Shown here: piece after piece, positions 49,901 through 57,132 of the stretch | Layout: the number at the start of each line of letters is the position of its first letter | How positions within the stretch are numbered: position 1 is the stretch's first letter | NCBI RefSeq assembly: GCF_009177065.1 | Contig: NZ_WEZF01000004.1 | Span: 248,001 to 312,000, forward strand | DNA: 64,000 nucleotides | Direction: 5' to 3' | Source of the DNA: Tautonia marina | Lineage (GTDB): Bacteria > Planctomycetota > Planctomycetia > Isosphaerales > Isosphaeraceae | The notes under the pieces: model-generated | What the model was told of the DNA's origin: nothing | Seen by the model: the letters and a program-made list of their open reading frames with translations, nothing else | Databases searched by the model: none | Translations under genes and position numbers: made by a program

Positions 49901-51541
49901 CTGAACATCGCGTACCTCGCCACGGCACCGAGCGGCCCGGTTCGGGTCAGCTTCAACGTGACCGGCGCGGATGTCAACGACATCTACCGGGTCACCGTCA
50001 ACCCCTCGGTCACCGACCGGGCCGGGAACTCCATCGAGGACGGCGGCTTCAGCATCGACATCGTCGTCTTCACTCCCGGTCAGGAACGGTTGCTGTTCGT
50101 TGGACCGTCGGGCTCGTTCAACCCGACCGGCTCCCGCAACAATCCGTTCCCGACCATCGCCGCCGGCCTGGCCGCGGCGACCGTGGGCGACACCGTGGCG
50201 GTCTTGCCCGGCACCTACAACGAGGCGGTCACGCTCAAGTCGCTCGTCCGTCTGGTGTCGGCCGACCTCTCCAGCACCGACAGCAACGTCGTCCCCGGTC
50301 GGGCTCAGGCCACGATCATCCGAGCTCCGTTGAATCCGAACGGGCCGGAAGTCACGGTGACCGGCTCCGACCTGATCGGCCTCGGTGGCGACGTCGATAC
50401 CGAGCTTCGTGGCTTCGCCATCGTCGCTCCGCTGTCGAACGTCAGCACCGGGCAGCTTCAGGAAGACTCGACCGGCCTCTTGCTGCTCAACTCCGGCGGC
50501 CTGTTCCACCGGAACATCATCATCAACGGTGGTCGCGGCATCGACATCACGCCTCGATCCTCGGGCGACAACGCCCGGATCGAAAGCAACGTCATCGTCG
50601 GCAACCGCACCGGCCTGGTCATCATGGACGGCGACAACACCGACCCGATCGATCCGGTTCAGGTGACCAACAATACCTTCGCCTTGAACAACGGCGGCAT
50701 GGTGGTCTACGACGCCGCCCTGAACACCGGCTCGATCGTGCTGACCGATGTTGCCAACAACATCTTCTGGCAGAACAATGACCGCACGCCGGGTGCCACC
50801 GACTCCCACCTTGCCGTCTACCCGCCGGTCGCCCAGGTCCGCGGCAATATGTTCGGCTCGAACCCGAACAACCCGCTCCTCGGCTTCCCGGTGGGTGCGA
50901 TCAGCACCACGCCGAACCCGACGGCCGCCTTCAACTACATCGGTGAGCCGGCCTTCATCGCGGCCCGAGACCCGAGGCCCGGATTCGACGGCCCGACCGT
51001 CACCCTGCTCGACGGCAACTTCGGCCTGACCCCGTCCTCGGCCGCCATCGACGCGGCCCTCGGACAGGTCGCCCCCACCCTCGACTTCCTCGGTCGAGCC
51101 CGGGTCGATGTGCCCAATCGCGGCTTCGTCAACCTCGGGCCGGCGGATGTGGGAGCCTATGAGTTCCAGCCGTCCAGCCAGGTGATCATCCCCGGCTTCC
51201 CGGGCATTCCGGGATCGCCGATCTCCCCGACCCCGACCCCGACCCCGCCCGGCACGATCCTCTTCGGAACTCCGGGAGCCGCCTCGCCGAGCGAACCGGG
51301 ATCGCCGGTCAACGTCGGACCTAACAACCCCGCCGTCACGTTCCAGCCCGGAACCGGCGTCGGTCGGGCCGCTCAGACTTCCGGCACCTCGCAAGCGACC
51401 GCCGGGCAGGCCCGCCGCGATCGAGACGCCCTGCGAGGTCTCCTCACCGGCAAGCAGACCAAGGTCGCGGAAACCGCTCCGCAAGGCAAGCGAGCCTGGC
51501 ACGACCTGATCTCGTTGACCCGCTTCCGCCGCGGCAACTGA
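40934..51541 (+). CDS. Giant secreted multidomain protein: subtilase-like domain, Ig-like modules and beta-helix regions
   Basis: A 3535-residue protein. A basic N-terminus leads to MSPERLEERTLLS, a LEPR-XLL-type export motif seen on large planctomycete surface proteins; no classical signal peptide is visible. Residues about 170-620 form an S8/subtilisin-like domain with Asp199 (VISDSVSRF), oxyanion Asn321 (SAAGNDG) and Ser556 (GTSAAAPN). At the usual His position the sequence is SDEGRAMMELIYDIAPG, so Glu238 replaces His. Then come Ig/SbsA-like modules; three end with similar GDG-V-GG-F blocks near residues 842, 1334 and 2766. Parallel beta-helix stretches occur at about 1560-2480 and 3050-3400, the latter opening with a DUF1565-like PFPTIAAGLAAATVGDTV. 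A proline-rich TPTPTPP linker and basic tail end it. Likely a cell-surface protein. Confidence 0.93.
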   Translation: MGSFKGDKRKPGRNRPRSLSGLARRDMSPERLEERTLLSSGFITPQQVTAAALNGPVFENGGKHLSELYEASRVGGNDLQQTIAAKSQFITFRNGLVGVDIYSDKTVGFDRLSKTLTDLGMQIVATDSRNQIVEGFVPLNQLGTIAQMAGVRTMTPIFTPAVRSQGSASNQANEVMGADVARSQFNVDGSGVTIGVISDSVSRFQGGLADSIASGDLPPLNRINVLLDEQVGGNNSDEGRAMMELIYDIAPGSNFAFHTGFLGPVGFADGVRRLAREAGSELIVDDVGLAGEPVFQPGLIAQAITDVTTADNVTYFSAAGNDGDQGIETNFRGVNATVNGVGAGRFLDFDPGPGVSTTLQVTTNQANSRVVMWWDDPWFTGAADTNLDFFLLDANGTVVASGVNNNIGSATPQEFEVIPAAGTYQLAIRVTGGPDPSRVRFQTFFDSLTVDQQFGNAGATTYPTTFGHPAHTDTIGVGAVNFFDAPPFSTQTPTPTANFTSVGPVLYFFDAASNRLPQSQLLLKPDVAGPQGTNTSFFGSDIPQDPDTNPNFFGTSAAAPNVTGVAALMKQLNPSSRPADIRQALVNTASPVNGTPARAWDNRGGFGLVDAVDAMTAIDQLRVVASTPANVAVLPSAPTFVELEFSKAIDPSSLQASDLTFPVAPNGVTISVGTPVVINPITVRFPITLNVASPDVQVNGTYVFRLADNAINAQDGSELIGLDRAFSINDVTAPRVTNTILQGRILVVQFSEAMRASTINKGTVQLIRTGGSGQFGNPSNVVVTDDPRALFFYDAQSNRAIYDLRALPQTVMPSDIYALVVSDQARDATGLRLDGNFTGQFPSGDGVAGGSFVQNLGGRLVTAPQIVEFGLSASSDTGLPSDRNTNQIRPTFTGFVAAQFPATNAGLQVAVQFIQDRPGGFDLDVGPNGEGFVGTPDLIVTTDSAGFFSFQAPEDLREGFHQVRIVVVGEVEWPPAEGKASRAELSFRVDTNGPLVTASSIPMDSRISNLRNITLNFSDPINPTDPSDPLAVPVQLDIPALDPRTAENLGNYSLINLGPDRRWGTSDDIDLSDFIQSATFTSTTNRTVSTDPYTAQVDLTFSDGLPEGRYALVARTQGFGFSGIRDASGNPLDNNTAQAGNQSFFTYFELQPEATFISGFKAFSPSAITPGTTAESGPRAFYEVPVPGFTPRAEAPPTMFHIDFSNSLEVRDYTNAVQLIRSADSAVADADGDFGLNGSTGFTTVSGLTVELTNSISGATPGQPGFQNRLVVRLPQGQTLEPDYYRIVLPNTGSEEIKDVFGNHADLEFLGNQKPTGTDFEVFMPDGTYRDGLTGDGVDGGTFVTGFAVVPGQRLGSDGRVRGNIIYTRPDYQDDPFLSTDDPDGSMQRPFATLLPEAEANSLNGGDLNSAANFGTGFNQLLDRNANRRFDRSAFFEAEQNRAEGPVVIVALPGIPRPGTGDFQTTQETFVIAPPAGIDPTIPEGNASGSVPEMTTLVFNPGSALKMFNASLFVQNQGSALQLRGGSNPGETVLITSFLDDTVGGDTNRDRTNTTPRGGDWGGIVFRNYDDVSNGRAALPAQFPVDGKLGLSGASDVMSLINHANIRFGGGAVPQTIGTRYDTITLFNSRPTITNTVVSDSQGAGGSQAAISADLDSLREDAIARGPLIRRVEFVENSINGILLRPAVGTLQAQETDAQFFPNNPSSQGGVRNFVIDDPIPYVLNSQVIIGQRLNTITGGIQGGIGSRLYVQPGMLIKSSPGSSIAVASTNASLNIGDRAYISQFDANPSFGPNSPNFRPSDLGDAKPLFTTLFDDAAETFFFDPTTGVRRTIVPANATDGNSNNPQPSPGNIPSSLRWGNISVTPGARAVIDEAEFRFGGGRIIVPEGGLGNRQVLNLSGFGAGAFVSVTNNDFYDNFDVPILVSPNQLLAADPTRPLLSGNPFFRGNVMERNSINGLGISTGGFVIPPVNFQGDFYAETVPFNGNSPNLTVDSVWDDTDIVHVLRGTVILAGWHNSGFGSKPVPSSTTFEDELDPAVSLTLQSALPDTLLSNGERIARPGEELVVKLFNDTPIGNPGPGDAIDPALSMQTPNVTGNLFGAGFNVGYDDGADPDQPSPTVDPGYGSQIRIVGIGSNESTGQQRVPVVITSLRDNTAGPVVRGVDQSDTWFADFRGRNIPLDTPAPGDGGMIGIGGGSLFDYNLFDPRNGSLIDNADIRYLHRIEFQAGGIVDAFDLDDSDAIDLADQLRFQKLGLDPATQYNAQHGWTVSNSNLSSFRDAGILADQGFDLIARELTDIGGNLTAGFPARISGQRGQPVNLFLVNNTIANMPVGVRVNATTGNNDTSQSPTQIVMLHNTFYNNGVGFRAEAPAYAGGPPPNSLSHVYFFGMNNIFDGGTIGSQAGAAAVRTNGMVGGSELLFNVFHNYTTNVEINNPAIAGFGFLGNNNPIFGDPRFLDPQNGNFFLQPGSVAIDAAISEIGPLAIGNMLRPVSNQVLDASGGIRNTTGRTNPFGSLGSPSSTLDVITLPGTPGRGFVDQFIPVLQGTPGGVIGPASSAATFAFRPLGGERDLEGFLRIDDPNTPNLGFGSRPYFDIGAREFRIFNPPIVTNQGATDVNGDGVGDGVTATIIDPTTGNPQDISIYIPGGVAGVNQSPQTLSFQINKDLDPQTVNSQTVLLQASGGDGIFGNANSPADRTIPLSGLVSFDPTTNRLVVELASANLLLSNDLYQITLVGTGGNVIRDRQGNALDGENLATNGLPGPLPSGDGFPGGNFILPFTIDTRAPEVVPGTFRLDPTNDPTFPVGITNVDMPTFVGRITDLFPPVNPLVNQTVVLDVDSNGDGVFDLIGIGQAITDANGNFVITANQSLPDSPFNVGPDGIFGTADDTGYSRARVRVTDVSGNESDPNDPNATIRFVLDTRSPELLSTTPADGSQVSSGGFQVSFTADENLLLSSLTAPGSIQVVGAGQDGVFGTGDDRTANVVLSSLNIAYLATAPSGPVRVSFNVTGADVNDIYRVTVNPSVTDRAGNSIEDGGFSIDIVVFTPGQERLLFVGPSGSFNPTGSRNNPFPTIAAGLAAATVGDTVAVLPGTYNEAVTLKSLVRLVSADLSSTDSNVVPGRAQATIIRAPLNPNGPEVTVTGSDLIGLGGDVDTELRGFAIVAPLSNVSTGQLQEDSTGLLLLNSGGLFHRNIIINGGRGIDITPRSSGDNARIESNVIVGNRTGLVIMDGDNTDPIDPVQVTNNTFALNNGGMVVYDAALNTGSIVLTDVANNIFWQNNDRTPGATDSHLAVYPPVAQVRGNMFGSNPNNPLLGFPVGAISTTPNPTAAFNYIGEPAFIAARDPRPGFDGPTVTLLDGNFGLTPSSAAIDAALGQVAPTLDFLGRARVDVPNRGFVNLGPADVGAYEFQPSSQVIIPGFPGIPGSPISPTPTPTPPGTILFGTPGAASPSEPGSPVNVGPNNPAVTFQPGTGVGRAAQTSGTSQATAGQARRDRDALRGLLTGKQTKVAETAPQGKRAWHDLISLTRFRRGN

Positions 51542-51568
51542 TCTCGCTTCGCCACCCCGTCAACACTC

Positions 51569-51602
51569 AGGCGAGCGGTCCCTCGGGACCGCTCGCCTTT
51601 TT
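51569..51602 (+). terminator. Rho-independent terminator after the giant gene
   Basis: Arms AGGCGAGCGGTCCC (51569-51582) and GGGACCGCTCGCCT (51585-51598) pair fully (in practice 12-13 pairs with a small loop) and end in five T. Confidence 0.93.
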
Positions 51603-51840
51603 GTTGTTCCGGAGCTGGAGCAACGACACCCGCGATCGCCGATTGCCGGCGTTCCCTCGCGCGTCATTCTCACACGCTCTTCCCAACCGAAAACCCCGCT
51701 CCCGCGCCCGATGGGTCCACCCACTCATCCGAGTCTGGGGAGACAGCCAGGAGAAGGGGCTTCTCTCACACAGTCAAACACCGCTCAACATGACGCAAGG
51801 GCCACCCGAGAGCGATGGCCCGTTTCGTCCCGTCCCGTCG
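51603..51840. other. Intergenic region between convergent genes
   Basis: Roughly 240 bases between the giant gene's terminator and the ferredoxin stop. No gene or second terminator seen. Confidence 0.5.
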
Positions 51841-52137
51841 TCAGGACTTGCCGGTGCAACCTTCACCTTCCAGCGCCGGCTTTTTCTCCGTGATCACGGG
51901 ACACTTCAGTGATTCTTCCGCGTTCAACGGGGTAAATTCCTTCCACTCGTCAGGCACGTTGTCCTCGTGGAAGATCGCCTCGACCGGGCATTCCGGCACG
52001 CAGGCCTCACAGTCGATGCACTCCTCCGGGTGGATGAACAGCATCTGCGCCCCTTCATAGAAGCAATCGACCGGGCATACCACGACGCAGTCGGTGTACT
52101 TGCAGTCGAAGCATGGCTCGCAGACGATATGCGCCAC
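51841..52137 (-). CDS. fdxA: FdxA-type 7Fe ferredoxin
   Basis: A 98-residue soluble electron carrier. It opens AHIVCEPCFDCKYTDC and continues VVVCPVDCFYEG, then ECIDCEACVPECPVEAI. The cysteine pattern fits one 3Fe-4S and one 4Fe-4S cluster, as in FdxA. The start is GTG at 52137 with AAGGAG upstream; the open frame to 52374 has no conserved content. It may serve radical SAM enzymes such as BioB or YgiQ, but there is no direct link. Confidence 0.93.
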   Translation of the reverse strand: MAHIVCEPCFDCKYTDCVVVCPVDCFYEGAQMLFIHPEECIDCEACVPECPVEAIFHEDNVPDEWKEFTPLNAEESLKCPVITEKKPALEGEGCTGKS

Positions 52138-52528
52138 GTTGCGCTCCTTTAAGTTCTTGAGGAATTGAGCGAAGCAAATCAACCGATCGTTCGGCCGGAT
52201 CGGTCTGGGAGTCAACACCAATTGTAAAGAGTTTGCAAGTCCACTGCACGACGGCCGGGGCGGTTGTCGTCGATTCCCCGCGTCGCTTCCCTCTCGCAAG
52301 AATCCCCGCATCCCGCTCGTACAGTCGTCCAACTCGCTCGATCGAATTGACGACTCGCCGTTCTCCGGAAACACAATCGTGCGATCCGGTTCGCGTGCGT
52401 CATCCGCTTGACGCGCCCCGCCGATCGGCCCTATGTTGAAGAATTGACGGAGATTCGGTCGCGTTCCCGCCGGATCGGTCCTCCTCGTGCCCCGGTCCTC
52501 CCGCCTTCGCCTCCGAGGAGCATGCCCC
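52138..52528. other. Divergent region ferredoxin / DUF1549 gene
   Basis: About 390 bases with no supported gene. Start-proximal ribosome sites for both genes are present. No convincing promoter pair or palindrome. Confidence 0.5.
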
Positions 52529-55015
52529 GTGCGACTCCCTTCCTCCTTCCGATTCGGATCGACCGTCCTGGCACTGGGATGCTTCGTCTGGTCGCTTCCG
52601 AACCTTCAGGCAGCCCCCTCCTCCCCCCAATCCCTTTCGATTGAGCCCGCCTCCATCCACTTGAGCGACCCGAGCGACCGCCAGCAGGTCGTCGTGACGG
52701 CGCACTTCGCCGATGGTTCAATCCGCGACGTCACGTCAGAAGCCACCTTCTCCGTCGATTCCGACGGTCTCGCCCACGTCTCACCGTCTGGCGTCCTCAC
52801 GCCTCGCACCGGCGGCGGCTCGACCTCCTTGATCGTTCGCTTCGGAGCCGCCACCGCCGAAGCGAGTATCACGGTTGCCTCCACCGAATCCCCTCGGCCC
52901 ATCAGCTACCGGCAAGACGTGGCCGCGGTCTTTTCGAAAGCCGGATGCAACATGGGAGCCTGCCACGGCAATCTCAACGGCAAAGGGGGCTTCAAGCTCT
53001 CGCTCCGCGGCGATGACCCCGGCCTGGATCTGCTCACGATCACCCGGGGCGTCTTCGCCCGTCGGATCGACACCGTGGCCCCTGAGTCCAGCCTGATCCT
53101 CCTGAAGGGCCTCGGCCAGCTCCCGCACGAAGGAGGCCGTCGCTTCGGTCCGGAAGATCTCGAGGCGCACATCCTCCGCTCCTGGATCGCCGGAGGCGCC
53201 CGGGACGACCTTGGCTCCGTCCCCGAAGTCGCCTCCCTCTCCATCTTCCCGAGCGATCGGATCAACGCCGCTCCCAGCCTGACTCAGCAGCTCGTCGTCA
53301 CGGCCACGTTCACCGACGGCTCCACCCGAGACGTCACGCGTCTGGCCGCCTTCGACCTGGACGATCCGACTGCCGTCGCCGTCTCTCCCTCCGGCCTCGT
53401 CCGCCGCAATGGTTCGGGAGAATCAGTCGTTTCGGCCCGATTCCTCGGCAATCACGCTGTCTCCCGCCTGGCCTTCCTCCCCGATCGTGCCTCCTTCGCC
53501 TGGGACGGACCCGCGCCGAAAACCCCCTTCGACGAGGCCGTGTTCGCCAAGCTCGAAGCCCTCAAGATCCACGCCTCCCCCCCGACCCCCGATCACGTCT
53601 TCCTCCGTCGTGCCTTTCTCGACGCCATCGGCGTCTTGCCCACTCCCGACGAGGCCCGCGCCTTCCTCGATTCCGACGATCCCGACAAACGGGCTCACCT
53701 CGTCGATGCCCTCCTCGATCGCCCCGAGTTCGCCGACTTCTGGGCCTTGAAGTGGGCCGACCTGCTCCGCAACGAGGAAAAGACGATGGGTCCGAAAGGC
53801 GTCTGGGCTTTCCAGCGCTGGCTCCGCGACCAGATCGCCGCTGATGTCCCCCTGACCAACTTCGCCGAGGCCCTGCTCACCGGCTCCGGTTCCTCCTGGG
53901 GCAACCCCCCGGCCAGCTTCTACCGCACGAACCGCGACCCCGAAACCTGCGCCGAGAGCTTCGGCCAGATCTTCCTCGGCGTCCGCCTGCAATGCGCCCG
54001 ATGCCACAACCACCCGTTCGACGTCTGGACGCAGGACGACTACTACGGCATCGCTGCCGCCTTCGCCAACATCGAGCGCAAGGAAGTCAACAACACGCGG
54101 CGCGACCGGCTCAACTCGCACGAGATCAACGGCGACGTCCTGGTCCACCTCAAAGGCACTCCTCGAATGACGCATCCGGTCACCCGCGAGCGGGTCGCGC
54201 CGACGGCTCCCGGTGGCGTCTTGCTGGAGTTTGCCGACGACAACGACGCCCGGGCCGCCCTCGCCGACTGGCTCACCCGGCACGACGAACAGTTCGCCCG
54301 GAACATGGCCAACCGCGTCTGGTTCCACCTGTTCGGCCGGGGGGTCGTCGATCCGGTCGATGACTTCCGATCTTCCAATCCCCCGAGCAACCCCGCCCTC
54401 CTCGACGCCCTGACCGATGCCTTTATCACCGGTGGTTACCGGGTCAAACCCCTCGTCCGCCAGATCATGACCTCCGCCGTCTACGGGCTCGACTCCACCC
54501 CCCGACCGACCAACCTCGACGACGAAGCCAACTTCGCCCGGGCCCGAATCAAACTCCTCCCCGCCGAGGTCCTGCTCGACGCCATCGCCTCGGCCCTCGA
54601 CCGCCCGGCCGACCTCGACGGCGTTCCCCCCGGCACCCGCGCCGTCTCCCTTGCCGGCGCCAACACCGGGCCCGAATTCCTCGACGCCTTCGGCAAACCC
54701 GACCGCCTGCTCACCTGCGAATGCGAGCGATCCGAGGAAACCACCCTCTCCCAGGCTTTCCAGCTCATCAACGGCTCGTCCGTTCGCGCCATCCTGGAAG
54801 ATCCCAACAACCGCCTCGGTCAACTCCTCGATTCCCAACTCAGCAACGAGGCCAAGCTCGACGAGCTTTACGTCGCCTCCCTCTGCCGTCCGCCGACCGA
54901 CGAGGAGGTTTCCGGAGCCCTCGACTACCTCTCCTCCGCCACCAACCCCCGAGCCGCCTGGGAAGACATCGCCTGGGCCCTGGTGAATAGCAAGGAGTTC
55001 CTCCTCCGACGCTAG
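52529..55015 (+). CDS. DUF1549/DUF1553 planctomycete protein with BIG2-like repeats and heme-type motifs
   Basis: An 828-residue exported protein. A signal peptide (about residues 5-30, ending LQAAP) is followed by a BIG2-like Ig domain (FADGSIRDVTSEATF), a region with CNMGACHGN, a second BIG2-like domain (FTDGSTRDVTRLAAF), then DUF1549 (RRAFLDAIGVLPTPDEA, WALKWADLLRNEEK) with CARCHNHPFDVWTQDDYYG, and DUF1553 at the end (FARNMANRVWFHLFGRG). CARCH is a CXXCH heme-c site; CNMGACH has wider spacing. The GTG at 52529 is chosen for GAGGAG upstream and the signal peptide right behind it. It forms the usual pair with the DUF1501 gene; function is unknown. Confidence 0.92.
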   Translation: MRLPSSFRFGSTVLALGCFVWSLPNLQAAPSSPQSLSIEPASIHLSDPSDRQQVVVTAHFADGSIRDVTSEATFSVDSDGLAHVSPSGVLTPRTGGGSTSLIVRFGAATAEASITVASTESPRPISYRQDVAAVFSKAGCNMGACHGNLNGKGGFKLSLRGDDPGLDLLTITRGVFARRIDTVAPESSLILLKGLGQLPHEGGRRFGPEDLEAHILRSWIAGGARDDLGSVPEVASLSIFPSDRINAAPSLTQQLVVTATFTDGSTRDVTRLAAFDLDDPTAVAVSPSGLVRRNGSGESVVSARFLGNHAVSRLAFLPDRASFAWDGPAPKTPFDEAVFAKLEALKIHASPPTPDHVFLRRAFLDAIGVLPTPDEARAFLDSDDPDKRAHLVDALLDRPEFADFWALKWADLLRNEEKTMGPKGVWAFQRWLRDQIAADVPLTNFAEALLTGSGSSWGNPPASFYRTNRDPETCAESFGQIFLGVRLQCARCHNHPFDVWTQDDYYGIAAAFANIERKEVNNTRRDRLNSHEINGDVLVHLKGTPRMTHPVTRERVAPTAPGGVLLEFADDNDARAALADWLTRHDEQFARNMANRVWFHLFGRGVVDPVDDFRSSNPPSNPALLDALTDAFITGGYRVKPLVRQIMTSAVYGLDSTPRPTNLDDEANFARARIKLLPAEVLLDAIASALDRPADLDGVPPGTRAVSLAGANTGPEFLDAFGKPDRLLTCECERSEETTLSQAFQLINGSSVRAILEDPNNRLGQLLDSQLSNEAKLDELYVASLCRPPTDEEVSGALDYLSSATNPRAAWEDIAWALVNSKEFLLRR

Positions 55016-55080
55016 GAACTCAACCGAGAAGACTCTTGGCCTGCGCTCAACGACAGTCGCTCAACCGGGAGAACGCCCCG

Positions 55081-56469
55081 ATGAACCGCGGATGCCCCGA
55101 TTTCCAGGCCACTGCTCTCCTCTCGCGCCGAAGCCTCCTGCGCGTCGGGAGCCTCGGCCTCGCCGGCCTCTCCCTCCCAAACGTTCTGCGGGCGGCCTCC
55201 GACCCGAGCAAGTCGTATCGCCCGGCGACCGCGAAGAATGTCATCTTCCTCCACCAGTTCGGCGGGCCGAGCCATATCGACACGTTCGACATGAAGCCCG
55301 ACGCACCCGAGGGGATTCGCGGCGAGTTCTCGCCCATCGCCTCGACCGTGCCGGGGGTCAACGTCACCGAGCATCTCCCCCGCTTCGCCCAGGTGATGGA
55401 CAAGGTCGCGCAGATTCGATCGGTCCACCACCGAATGAAGAACCACAACTCGGCCAGCTACTACAGCCTGACCGGCCACGCCCCCCCGCTCGACGATATC
55501 CGCCTCCGCGACACGCTCGAACTGTTCCCCTCCTACGGCTCCGTCGTCGCCAAGCTTCGCCCGAGCGACGACCCAGCCGTCCCCTCGTACGTCTCCTATC
55601 CGCACGTGATGCGCGACGGCAGCGTGACCCCCGGCCAGCACGCCAGCTTCCTCGGCAAGCCGTACGATCCGTTCTTCATCGGCCAGGACCCCAACGAGCC
55701 CAGCTTCCGCCTTCCTGAGCTGGACTTGCCCGAGTCCACCCCCCTGTCCCGTCTTGACGACCGCCGCGGCCTGCTCGAACTGATCGACCGCCAGGCCCAG
55801 CTCCTCGAATACGACGCCACCGCCCGAGGGATCGACGACTTCTACGGCCGAGCCCTCTCGATGCTCGCCTCCCCCCGGGTCAAGGGGGCGTTTGATCTCA
55901 GCCAGGAACCCGACGACCTCCGCGACCGCTACGGCCGGACCACCTACGGCCAGTCCTGCCTGCTCGCCCGCCGCCTCGTCGAGACTGGTGTCCGGTTCGT
56001 GACCGTCTATTTCTCCCGATCCATCGGTGGCAACGGCTCAAACGGCTGGGACACGCATCAAGACAACTTCAACGACCTGAAGAACCGGCTCCTGCCGATC
56101 ACCGATCAAACCGTTCCCACCTTGATCCAGGATCTCGATGCCCGCGGCCTGCTCGACGAGACCCTCATCGTCTGGATGGGCGAATTCGGCCGCGGCCCGA
56201 AGATCGGCGACCGCGACGGCAAAGGGCGCAACCACTGGCCCAGTTGCTACACCGTGCTGTTTGCCGGTGGCGGCACCACCGGAGGCGCCGTCTACGGCTC
56301 CAGCGACCGCATCGGCGGCTATCCTGCCATCGACCCCGTCCCTCTGGAGAGCATCGCCGCCACCATGTATCATGCCCTCGGCATCGACCCCGAAACCGAG
56401 GTCTCCGACCGCCTCAACCGCCCTCTTGCCATCGCCTCGCAGCGTCCGATCACCGAGATCTTCTCATAA
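55081..56469 (+). CDS. DUF1501 exported protein
   Basis: A 462-residue protein with a twin-arginine-like start (LSRRSLLRVGSLGLAGLSLP). The body matches DUF1501, a sulfatase/alkaline-phosphatase-like fold: FLHQFGGPSHIDTFDMKP, HHRMKNHNSASYYSLTG, GWDTHQDNFNDLKNRLLP and WMGEFGRGPKIGDRDGKGRNHW are visible (each a separate segment). It begins 65 bases after the DUF1549 gene and is very likely co-transcribed and functionally paired. The true substrate is unknown. GGGAGAA precedes the ATG. Confidence 0.93.
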   Translation: MNRGCPDFQATALLSRRSLLRVGSLGLAGLSLPNVLRAASDPSKSYRPATAKNVIFLHQFGGPSHIDTFDMKPDAPEGIRGEFSPIASTVPGVNVTEHLPRFAQVMDKVAQIRSVHHRMKNHNSASYYSLTGHAPPLDDIRLRDTLELFPSYGSVVAKLRPSDDPAVPSYVSYPHVMRDGSVTPGQHASFLGKPYDPFFIGQDPNEPSFRLPELDLPESTPLSRLDDRRGLLELIDRQAQLLEYDATARGIDDFYGRALSMLASPRVKGAFDLSQEPDDLRDRYGRTTYGQSCLLARRLVETGVRFVTVYFSRSIGGNGSNGWDTHQDNFNDLKNRLLPITDQTVPTLIQDLDARGLLDETLIVWMGEFGRGPKIGDRDGKGRNHWPSCYTVLFAGGGTTGGAVYGSSDRIGGYPAIDPVPLESIAATMYHALGIDPETEVSDRLNRPLAIASQRPITEIFS

Positions 56470-56500
56470 AGTGAATTGGGGAAGCCGGAGGGGAGTATAT

Positions 56501-56681
56501 GCCACGGATGAAACACAGATAAGAAAACACCACCAAATAGAACAGAACCACAGCGAAAAGTTCCGGTAGAACAAACCGACCAATCCAAGCACTCCCCTCG
56601 AATCGTCTCTTCGCTCGATCTCTCTCGTTGCGTTGGTGCACTCTTCCCTCATCTGTGTTCCATCAGTGTTTCATCCGTGGC
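56501..56681. repeat. Inverted-repeat element with CCACGGATGAAACAC termini
   Basis: The 16-base left end GCCACGGATGAAACAC (56501-56516) is perfectly repeated in inverse orientation at 56666-56681. The inner flanks also share AACACAGAT-type sequence. The 150 bases between have no gene and are AT-richer than the surroundings. It resembles intergenic repeats I recall from other planctomycete and verrucomicrobial genomes. Confidence 0.65.
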
Positions 56682-56733
56682 TCAATTTCCCTCTCGCTTC
56701 TGCCCTTCCTCTCCCTCGCCCCCGTAAACTCCC

Positions 56734-57057
56734 ATGAGCGACCCACCCACCAACATCCGAGCCCACCAGGCCGACCAGGCCCTCGAACTCTCCTGGATCG
56801 ACCTGGGCACCTCCAGGGTTCCTTACCACTTCATCCGGAGCGAGTGCCCCTGCGCCTCCTGCAAGGACGAGTGGACCGGCGCCCGCATCCTCGACCCCGC
56901 CACCATCCGCCCCGACCTCCGCATCGAGGCCCTCGAACCGATCGGCAACTACGCCGTCCGGATCGCCTGGAACGACGCCCACTCCTCCGGCCTCTACACC
57001 TGGGACCACCTCCGCGACCTGACCCAGCGGCACGAGCGAGACGCGACCCCCTCCTGA
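56734..57057 (+). CDS. DUF971 protein (gamma-butyrobetaine hydroxylase-like N-terminal domain)
   Basis: A 107-residue soluble protein with LELSWIDLG, PYHFIRSECPCASCKDEWTG and WNDAHSSGLYTWDHLRDL, which match the small DUF971 domain family. The CPCASC cysteines may bind a metal or an iron-sulfur cluster. Related stand-alone proteins are often found near iron-sulfur assembly genes, which is not the case here. Function unknown. Confidence 0.85.
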   Translation: MSDPPTNIRAHQADQALELSWIDLGTSRVPYHFIRSECPCASCKDEWTGARILDPATIRPDLRIEALEPIGNYAVRIAWNDAHSSGLYTWDHLRDLTQRHERDATPS

Positions 57058-57132
57058 ACCTGACCTGATCCCAGACCTTGGTATCGCTCAGGCGGGGCGA
57101 TTCCCCCCGATCGAACCCTCTATTGAAGTCGA

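Noticed and set aside
47087-51502. 1471-codon open frame on the minus strand
   Set aside because: It lies wholly inside the giant plus-strand gene, has low-complexity Asp/Val/Gly/Arg content and no motif; it is a shadow of GC-rich codon use.
53423-54838. 471-codon open frame on the minus strand
   Set aside because: Antisense to the DUF1549 gene and made almost only of Gly, Val, Glu and Asp.
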